DNA of 11,779 nucleotides from Planctomycetota bacterium (lineage in GTDB: Bacteria > Planctomycetota > Brocadiia > Brocadiales > Brocadiaceae): contig JAHFOW010000085.1 in NCBI GenBank assembly GCA_023261465.1, forward strand, positions 1 to 11,779. Direction: 5' to 3'. This document shows, in pieces, positions 5,911 through 11,779 of this stretch (its first letter is position 1; each line of letters opens with the position of its first letter). The notes beneath the pieces were generated by a model. It did no database searches, was not told where the DNA came from, and worked only from the letters and a program-made list of their open reading frames with translations. The translations under genes were made by a program, and so were the position numbers.

Positions 5911-6729
5911 TTAATCCGTCGCTACCGCTGAGTACCTTAAAATCTCCCGATACCTGCCATATTTTCCCTTATCGACATTTCTCAAAAAAGTAAGAAGATA
6001 TTTAACCTCAGGAGAAATATCCTTTTGGTTTTCCAACTCCTCAAGAACTTTTGTTCTATTGAATACTTCTGAACGAAAGAGCATTTTAAATGCCTTTTTT
6101 ATTTCGTCAATTTGTTCTTTCGGGAATCCTTCCCTTTCCAGACCAACGACATTTACCTGACGAATCCTTGCAGGGTGTCCTTCGATAATAACATACGGGG
6201 GGACATCCTGAACAATCCTGGTATGCCCACCCACATAAGCATATCTTCCAATAGTTACAAAAGGCTGTACACCCACAATTCCCATCAACTTGGCCCCTCT
6301 TTCTATCATTACATGACCGCCAAGCAACACGCCATTGGCCAGAAGGACGTAATCTTCTATAATGCAATCATGAGCAATATGAGTATTTGCCATAAAGAAA
6401 TTATTATTGCCAATGAACGTTTTTCCGCCGCCATGTTCTGTTCCAATATTAATTGTCACGCCTTCTCTTACCACATTATTATTGCCCATGATAAGCGGAG
6501 TAGCCTCTCCCCGATATTTGAGGTCTTGTGGTTCTGCGCCCAAAACAGCATTCGGGTGAATAACATTGTTTTTCCCCAGGAAGGTATTCCCGGTAACCGT
6601 AACATGGTTTTTAATAATAGTTCCATCGCCAATGGTAACATTTGGGCCTATTATGGAAAAAGGGCCGATCTGGACATCTTTGCCAATAACTGTATCAGGA
6701 TGTACAAGAGCAGTTCTATGAATTTTCAT
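5911..6729 (-). CDS. lpxA: UDP-N-acetylglucosamine acyltransferase LpxA
   Basis: LpxA transfers a 3-hydroxyacyl chain from acyl carrier protein to UDP-GlcNAc (or its 3-amino form), the first step of lipid A synthesis, in the cytoplasm. The 272-residue protein has the left-handed beta-helix of hexapeptide repeats from about residue 5 to 185 and a helical C-terminal domain. Hallmarks are EPQDLKYRGE (66-75) and NTHIAHDC, with His120 matching the catalytic His125 of the E. coli enzyme. His117 matches His122 and His139 matches His144. Gly168 matches Gly173 of the acyl-chain ruler, which in E. coli allows long chains. Two substrate-pocket positions differ: E. coli His160 is Gln155 and Glu200 is Val195. 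The start overlaps the end of lpxC by 14 bases and has GGAAG 7 bases upstream. Its usual length and intact catalytic His indicate a working enzyme. Confidence 0.95.
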   Translation of the reverse strand: MKIHRTALVHPDTVIGKDVQIGPFSIIGPNVTIGDGTIIKNHVTVTGNTFLGKNNVIHPNAVLGAEPQDLKYRGEATPLIMGNNNVVREGVTINIGTEHGGGKTFIGNNNFFMANTHIAHDCIIEDYVLLANGVLLGGHVMIERGAKLMGIVGVQPFVTIGRYAYVGGHTRIVQDVPPYVIIEGHPARIRQVNVVGLEREGFPKEQIDEIKKAFKMLFRSEVFNRTKVLEELENQKDISPEVKYLLTFLRNVDKGKYGRYREILRYSAVATD

Positions 6730-7573
6730 GTGAAATCTTCCGGGCTAATTGAACATTCAGGGAGTGACCAGACCTGGTTGCAATAACATGTCCTATAATG
6801 ACTGTATTTGCCAGATAAAGATCCCCTATAAGATCTAAAATTTTATGCCTCACAAATTCGTTGGGAAAACGCAATTCTGCCGGTTTGGTGGAAACGGGTT
6901 TCGTTAACTTACCGTTCTCGTGAACAATAATACTATTCTCATCAGTTACTCCCTTTCCCAGACCAAGCCGTTTAAACTCCTCAATGTAGGTACTCAAACC
7001 GAACGTCCTGGCAGGCGCTATCTCCCGGCAAAAGCTTTCTTCTGTAAACTCAAGATCATAAGTTTGTCTCTGGATAAAAGATCCATTAAAATCAAGGGTG
7101 TAAGAAAGCTTAAACCCATGCTCATAAGGAACTGCAAGAATGTGTGCATCGCCACTACTGACAGCCAGAGGGGTTTTTACCGTAAAAATATTTTTTTTAC
7201 CGCCTTGATCAACAATACCTGCTTTTTTGAGGATATCGAAAAACAGCCGGGCGCTTCCATCACCGGCGGGAATCTCCCTGCCATCGGTTTCTATTTCTAG
7301 GTTGTCTATTCCCAATCCTGAGAGGGCAGCCATCAAATGCTCCACGCATTCGACTTCGGCCTCATTGCTTTTTAAAAATATTCGCTTAAAATTACTCGAT
7401 AAAGCCCGTACATGTGCAGAAACCTTTGGGCGATTGGGCAAATCAACGCGAACAAAAAATATGCCGGAATTTAAGGGAGCAGGTTTAAAAAGAAGCCGTG
7501 TAAATTCTCCACGAAACATCCCCATTCCAGAAAACCCGGCTACTTGTGCAATTGTCTTTTGCGGGTTATCCAC
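6716..7573 (-). CDS. lpxC: UDP-3-O-acyl-N-acetylglucosamine deacetylase LpxC
   Basis: LpxC is the zinc-dependent deacetylase that commits the cell to lipid A synthesis. The 285-residue protein has the expected zinc ligands: His79 in VEHLMAAL, and His243 and Asp247 in RHKILDLIGDL. Glu78 is at the general-base position and His270 is in SGHSLN. DGSA (105-108) and PARTFGL (187-193) are also present. The N-terminal motif, usually GxGLHSG, reads GMGMFRG, so the His there is absent; that residue is not a zinc ligand. There is no fused FabZ domain, unlike the bifunctional LpxC-FabZ proteins of some phyla. The start is GTG 7573, 3 bases after the ompH stop, with AAGGAAAG just upstream. In proteobacteria LpxC abundance is set by proteolysis; the short Ser-His-Glu-Asn-Ser tail gives no hint of this here. 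Confidence 0.95.
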   Translation of the reverse strand: MDNPQKTIAQVAGFSGMGMFRGEFTRLLFKPAPLNSGIFFVRVDLPNRPKVSAHVRALSSNFKRIFLKSNEAEVECVEHLMAALSGLGIDNLEIETDGREIPAGDGSARLFFDILKKAGIVDQGGKKNIFTVKTPLAVSSGDAHILAVPYEHGFKLSYTLDFNGSFIQRQTYDLEFTEESFCREIAPARTFGLSTYIEEFKRLGLGKGVTDENSIIVHENGKLTKPVSTKPAELRFPNEFVRHKILDLIGDLYLANTVIIGHVIATRSGHSLNVQLARKISHENS

Positions 7574-7576
7574 GCG

Positions 7577-8230
7577 CTACTTTCCTTTGCTTGCTTCTGA
7601 ATATTTTTTATTCAAAGTATCAATGACCTGATTGGTAATATCTACTGAATCGGAATGGTATAATACCGTCTTAATTCCCACCTTAAACTGTAACTCGGAT
7701 ATGCCGCCGCCTTGCAGTTCCGGTTCTTCCTGCTTGATAATCAGGTCATATTGTTCCCGCTTACCAATACCCTCTATTTCTTTACAAACTTCTGAATAAA
7801 GACCCTCAAAATACTCTTTGTACTTTTTAACAAGACTTTTTTCCGCAAATTTTGCGTATGACTCCAATTCCATATTCTTTTTTTCAAAAGTCTCTTCCTC
7901 TTTTTTCCTGACTTCGCTTCCCAAATCTAACAACTGGATTTTTTCATTTAAGCTTACGAGTTCTTTTTTCTTATCGTTAATAATCTTCTGATACTGTTTT
8001 TCCTGCTCCTTGAGCTGTGCATCGTATGCCGTCCTCTTTCCATATTTTTCAAATACGCTATTTAAATCAACGACGCCCACCTTCAACCCTCGTGATTGGG
8101 AGCTTACAGACCCAGGTTCTTTGGCTTCCACCTTATTCAACAAAAATGACCCAAAGCTAAAAAGACCTGTTATAACGAACGCAATAACTATTTTCTTACT
8201 ATATTTTTTCTGTAATCTTTCTAATCTCAT
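7577..8230 (-). CDS. ompH: OmpH/Skp-family periplasmic chaperone
   Basis: This 217-residue protein has a basic N-terminus, a hydrophobic segment at about 14-31 and a possible signal-peptidase site after VEA (about 36). The OmpH start GLKVGVVDLNSVFEKYGKR follows at 48-66. Residues 65-155 are a long Lys/Glu-rich coiled coil, the arms that hold unfolded outer-membrane proteins in the Skp trimer, and a closing strand region follows near the C-terminus. The gene sits directly after bamA, the usual place for skp, which delivers clients to the Bam complex. The longest frame would begin 87 bases upstream inside bamA. The start at ATG 8230, one base after the bamA stop, is preferred because it gives a proper signal sequence. 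The only strong Shine-Dalgarno site, GGAGGAGG, lies 14 bases upstream within bamA codons, so initiation may rely on translational coupling. Confidence 0.88.
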   Translation of the reverse strand: MRLERLQKKYSKKIVIAFVITGLFSFGSFLLNKVEAKEPGSVSSQSRGLKVGVVDLNSVFEKYGKRTAYDAQLKEQEKQYQKIINDKKKELVSLNEKIQLLDLGSEVRKKEEETFEKKNMELESYAKFAEKSLVKKYKEYFEGLYSEVCKEIEGIGKREQYDLIIKQEEPELQGGGISELQFKVGIKTVLYHSDSVDITNQVIDTLNKKYSEASKGK

Positions 8231-8231
8231 A

Positions 8232-10664
8232 TTAAAAACTGCTACCTCCTCCAAAATTAAATGAAAAAGACTGCGTTTTATCGCCGTCTTCTTTGATAAT
8301 AGGAATACCATAATCAATAGCTATTGTAGATTTGCCAAGAAAAGGTATACTCAACCTTAAACCGGGCCCGCTGGACAATCTGAAATGACTAAAGTTAATG
8401 TCACTTATTGTAGCGTCCGCCTTTCCACTATCAATAAATATTGCAGCACGAATAATATCCTTATAGATAGGGATCAGGTATTCTGTATTTAACAAAAATA
8501 ATATATTTCCCCCAATCTGGTCGCCTGTATTCGTTTTTGTATTTATATCAAGGGGAGACACACCTCTGTACGAAAATCCCCTGATCGAACCATAACCACC
8601 CGCAAAAAATCTCTCGTAAATTGGCACTGAACTTCCATTCGTAGGCTCAACGATACCCAATGTTCCACCGTAAGAAATAACATGTTTTCCCCATTTAGGC
8701 ACCTCAAAGAGTGTATTGTATTTGGTTGTTTTAAATCTAAACTTGGCGATGTCGTCATCCAAACCAGCAACCTCAATTGATGATTCTCCTTCATACCCTT
8801 TTGTAGGGGCATATATATTATCTGTCTTATGCAGCATTGCGGATAGTGTTAAACCAGCCTTTAAATGACTCCCAATCGCATCCAGCACTGCTTGAGAAGC
8901 GGTGCTGGTTCCGACTGATGGAGTACTTGTCCCGATTTGTGGAAGAATACTGGTATCCACATCACCAATGTGTATGTCATCAAATTCCGGTGTCAGTTTT
9001 ACAAAAAAATCCCTAAATATCTCTCTTCCACCGGAAACGTTTGCACCTATAGTTTGTTGACTGTAGTCCGTATAAAATCTAAGGGAATCGAACACACTCG
9101 TACCGGCACTGTAAGGAGAATCAAACACAGATGGGTTTGTTAATGACATCAAAATTTCCGTTCTGAGAAACCCGGGGCTAAATCTTAAGGTCAATATTTC
9201 ACCAGCGCCACGGAAGGCGTTTCCCTGCAAGAAGTCATTCCAGCTTTTGGGTAAATCCGTGACGTCAAAATTTCTATCAGTATATGAAATATCTCCAAAA
9301 GCGCCCACATTAGCGCCATATCCACCACCGAACCGCAACATTCCGGTTCTTCCTTCTTTTACATCGATCAAAACATTTTGTTTGTTGGGTTCAGAACCTG
9401 GCTCGAAGTTAATTCCCGCAGGCGCGCCTGATTCCATATCAAAATATCCCGTATTGCTGAGACGTCTCTGGCTGTCGCGTATCTTTTCAGTATTCAGCCT
9501 TTCACCGGGATAAAAGGTCACTTGTCTTCGAATTACATTATCCCTGGTCTTATCATTCCCTGCTATTTTAATCTTTTCAACATAATGTCTGTCTTTCTCG
9601 TCTATATTAAAGGAGATATTCACCCTTGCGCCTTCGGAGGTAAAGGTATGTTTTTCTCTTACCATTGCCCCGATATACCCTTGTTCTCCATACATTAAAC
9701 GAATCTGATAGGTGTCTTTTTCAACTGCATCCAGATAGAAAGGCCCGCCTTCCTGTAATTTTAAATTCTCCTTTAACTCTTCTTCTGTAAACAGGCTGGC
9801 CCCAATAATATTCAGGCTTTCCACATAGTACCTTTCGTTCTCTTTCACATGAACGAGAATGGTCATATTTTTATTATCTTCACTGTAGATTATTTCCCAC
9901 CCGATATCAACATCTAACCATCCATTATTCATATAAAATTCTTTTACCTTTTCTATATCGGACTCAAATTTTTTCTGGTCAAATCTCCCCGGAAAGATAA
10001 AGGTAGGAAAGTGTTTCTGGCGAGTTTCCATCTGCTTTAGGAGTTTTCTCCGTTTAAAGTGTTCATTTCCCGTGAAATCTATCTTGGCAATCCGGATCTT
10101 CGGACCTTCATCAATATTAAACAATACCACTGTTTTTCCATTGATCGACTTACTTTCAGCATGAACCTGTATCCGGTTAAAACACTTCTTGACATACAAC
10201 TCTTTAATTTTATCCTCGTCCAGCTTTAAAAGATACGGTTTTAAATAATCTCCCTCTTTTATCTGGATTTGTTTCTTCAGCTTTTTTGACTTGATTTTTA
10301 CATTGCCATGAAATTGAATTTCATCGATTACGCTCCGCTCGGTAACAAAAAACACAACATTCAGCCCGCCGGGAACCTCTTCAAGCTTTACCTCTATATT
10401 ATCAAAAAAGCCGAGCGACCAAATTGCGTCTACATCCTGACTTATCAACTGTGGGTCATAAGGATCGCCTTCTTTTGCCCGAATACTGCTTCTTATTGCG
10501 GTAGTGCTAATCCTTTGATTTCCCCGAATTTCAATTTTTTTAATGGTATGGGGTACCTTCTCCTGCGTCTCAGCGTAAAGAATTTTTGTATAGCCAAAAA
10601 ACAAGGCCACAACAAGCGCTGCAAAAATACTTGTTGTCAGCAAAAAAACCTTGCCTGGCTTCAT
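8232..10664 (-). CDS. bamA: Outer membrane protein assembly factor BamA (Omp85)
   Basis: BamA is the beta-barrel core of the machine that folds and inserts outer-membrane proteins. The 810-residue protein has a signal peptide (about 1-31, ending ILYA). Five POTRA domains begin near residues 40, 112, 190, 279 and 359, each opening with a V/I-x-K/E-I-x-I-x-G-N type strand. A C-terminal barrel follows from about 440. IRGF at 694-697 is the conserved L6-loop motif (usually VRGF), and the protein ends in Phe within an FNFGGGSSF beta-signal. A Ser/Thr-rich stretch with two GTST units (578-590) probably lies in a surface or periplasmic loop. The start overlaps the dnaB stop as ATGA and has a poor Shine-Dalgarno site, so it is coupled to dnaB. 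Its presence with lpx genes shows a true outer membrane. Confidence 0.96.
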   Translation of the reverse strand: MKPGKVFLLTTSIFAALVVALFFGYTKILYAETQEKVPHTIKKIEIRGNQRISTTAIRSSIRAKEGDPYDPQLISQDVDAIWSLGFFDNIEVKLEEVPGGLNVVFFVTERSVIDEIQFHGNVKIKSKKLKKQIQIKEGDYLKPYLLKLDEDKIKELYVKKCFNRIQVHAESKSINGKTVVLFNIDEGPKIRIAKIDFTGNEHFKRRKLLKQMETRQKHFPTFIFPGRFDQKKFESDIEKVKEFYMNNGWLDVDIGWEIIYSEDNKNMTILVHVKENERYYVESLNIIGASLFTEEELKENLKLQEGGPFYLDAVEKDTYQIRLMYGEQGYIGAMVREKHTFTSEGARVNISFNIDEKDRHYVEKIKIAGNDKTRDNVIRRQVTFYPGERLNTEKIRDSQRRLSNTGYFDMESGAPAGINFEPGSEPNKQNVLIDVKEGRTGMLRFGGGYGANVGAFGDISYTDRNFDVTDLPKSWNDFLQGNAFRGAGEILTLRFSPGFLRTEILMSLTNPSVFDSPYSAGTSVFDSLRFYTDYSQQTIGANVSGGREIFRDFFVKLTPEFDDIHIGDVDTSILPQIGTSTPSVGTSTASQAVLDAIGSHLKAGLTLSAMLHKTDNIYAPTKGYEGESSIEVAGLDDDIAKFRFKTTKYNTLFEVPKWGKHVISYGGTLGIVEPTNGSSVPIYERFFAGGYGSIRGFSYRGVSPLDINTKTNTGDQIGGNILFLLNTEYLIPIYKDIIRAAIFIDSGKADATISDINFSHFRLSSGPGLRLSIPFLGKSTIAIDYGIPIIKEDGDKTQSFSFNFGGGSSF

Positions 10665-11779
10665 TTGTTACTCACAGATGCTAGACTCTCAAATCGCATG
10701 AATGATGAAAGGAACGTTAATTTCACTACTCCAACCGGCCCATTCCGCTGTTTGGCAATAATGAGTTCTGCCGTTCCATCTTTCTTTTCGGGGTCATAGT
10801 AATCTTCCCTGTGCAAAAGGATAACAACATCAGCATCTTGCTCAATCGAACCTGATTCTCTGAGATCCGACATCCTTGGCCTGTGCCCCTCTCTGGATTC
10901 TACCGACCGGTTAAGCTGAGATACTGCAATAACAGGGACGGATAATTCTCTCGCAAGCGATTTTAAACCGCGGGAAATTATAGAGATTTCTTGCTGGCGA
11001 TTTTCGCCATGGGTGGACTCCATCAATTGTAAATAATCGACAGCAATGAGTTGAACATCATGCTGGGCCTTCAACCTGCGCGCCTTTGCGCGTAATTCCA
11101 ATACCGTAAGTCCCGGGGTATCGTCTATAAATATCGGCGCTTCTGAAAGCGACCCCAAACCATAGGAAAGGTCGCTCCACTGTTTATCCTCTAAAAAGCC
11201 TTTTCTCAATTTATGGGCATCAATTCTGGCATGAGAACACAGCATATTCTGGGCAACCTGCTGTGCTGACATTTCAAGGGAAAATAACACGACGGGTTTT
11301 TTTTCTACCACCCCTGCATGTTCTATAATATTTAAGGCAAGGCTTGTCTTCCCCATACTCGGCCTGGCAGCAACGATAATAAGCTCTGATGGTTGTAAAC
11401 CACTGGTAATATCATCCAAATCATAATAACCTGTTGAAAGCCCCGTTAATCTGCTCTGCCGGTCATGGAGATTTTCAATACGGCTAAAGGTTTCCTTGAG
11501 GATCTCATTAAGCTTTGTAGATGCGGTATTAAACTTCTTCTGGGTAATGTCGAAGATTGCCCTTTCCGATGTATCCAGCAGTTGCTCGGTATCTGTAGAT
11601 TCGTCAAAGGACTGTTTTTGTATAGTTGCCGCCACTTCAATGAGGTTTCTTTTGATATATTTTTCTCGTACGATGTTCGCATAAAATTCAACATTTCCAA
11701 TTGTTGGAACGGTTTCCTCTAACTCCAGCAAGTACTCCACACCACCCACTTTTTCCAGTAAAGAACGTTTCTTCAGCTC
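10661..11779 (-). CDS. dnaB: Replicative DNA helicase DnaB, C-terminal 372 residues (5' end outside window)
   Basis: DnaB is the hexameric helicase that unwinds DNA ahead of the replisome. The frame stays open to the right edge, and about 80 to 90 N-terminal residues are missing compared with the usual length of about 450-470. The visible part opens inside the N-terminal domain (VGGVEYL, then VPT), followed by the linker helix and the RecA-like domain. That domain carries Walker A ARPSMGKTS (about 138-146 of the visible part), the LEMS motif (H1a), Walker B with VDYLQLM (Asp248), SQLNRSVE (about 287-294) and the H4 region LRESGSIEQDADVV. No intein interrupts Walker A, a common insertion site in this gene. 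The stop codon overlaps the bamA start by 4 bases. This pairing of a replication gene with an outer-membrane assembly gene is not the common arrangement. Confidence 0.96.
   Translation of the reverse strand, partial: ELKKRSLLEKVGGVEYLLELEETVPTIGNVEFYANIVREKYIKRNLIEVAATIQKQSFDESTDTEQLLDTSERAIFDITQKKFNTASTKLNEILKETFSRIENLHDRQSRLTGLSTGYYDLDDITSGLQPSELIIVAARPSMGKTSLALNIIEHAGVVEKKPVVLFSLEMSAQQVAQNMLCSHARIDAHKLRKGFLEDKQWSDLSYGLGSLSEAPIFIDDTPGLTVLELRAKARRLKAQHDVQLIAVDYLQLMESTHGENRQQEISIISRGLKSLARELSVPVIAVSQLNRSVESREGHRPRMSDLRESGSIEQDADVVILLHREDYYDPEKKDGTAELIIAKQRNGPVGVVKLTFLSSFMRFESLASVSNK

Noticed and set aside
6112..6786. Plus-strand frame of 224 codons
   Set aside because: It is the antisense shadow of lpxA, whose catalytic motifs are unmistakable on the minus strand.
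8231..8317. Extended N-terminus for OmpH
   Set aside because: It would overlap bamA by almost 90 bases and bury the signal peptide; ATG 8230 gives a normal exported protein.
10308..10799. Plus-strand frame of 163 codons
   Set aside because: Antisense to the bamA start and the dnaB end; no domain is recognisable.

Overview
All convincing genes in this window lie on the minus strand and read leftward. An HAO-like octaheme cytochrome c, lipid A and Bam-type outer-membrane genes and moderate GC content (estimated by eye at low-to-mid 40s percent) point to a diderm bacterium with nitrogen-cycle multiheme chemistry. An anammox planctomycete (Brocadiales, such as Kuenenia, Brocadia or Jettenia) fits best. 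That assignment is an inference from gene content and recalled sequence style, not from a search.

In order of transcription, from the right edge: dnaB (5' end cut by the window), bamA, an ompH/skp-type chaperone, lpxC, lpxA, a Gfo/Idh/MocA sugar-nucleotide-type oxidoreductase, and a radical SAM protein with a SPASM/twitch-like C-terminus. These seven genes are packed with overlaps of 4 or 14 bases or gaps of 1 to 4 bases, so they look like one transcription unit for envelope biogenesis with a replicative helicase at its head. lpxD and fabZ, often found in such clusters, are absent from this stretch.

After an 87-base gap comes a second tight block: a DUF1858 redox-disulfide protein, two tandem paralogous mini-cupins, a DUF2249 protein and the secreted octaheme HAO-like cytochrome c. 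Spacing is 2 to 26 bases and strong Shine-Dalgarno sites fix several starts. I infer a nitrogen-oxide or hydroxylamine-related redox operon in which the small cytoplasmic proteins sense, handle or help mature something for the exported enzyme. This block is the most unusual part of the window.

The block ends at a perfect 15-bp-stem bidirectional terminator (611-647), possibly preceded by a weaker hairpin. Further left are about 250 bases with no gene I can support, then the 5' end of an ISL3-like insertion sequence running off the left edge. Its transposase reading frame is broken, or is programmed to shift, next to a run of seven A.

Several gene starts were moved inward from the longest ORF on ribosome-binding-site evidence: the octaheme protein, DUF2249, cupin B, DUF1858 and OmpH. 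Cupin A appears to start with TTG and lpxC with GTG.
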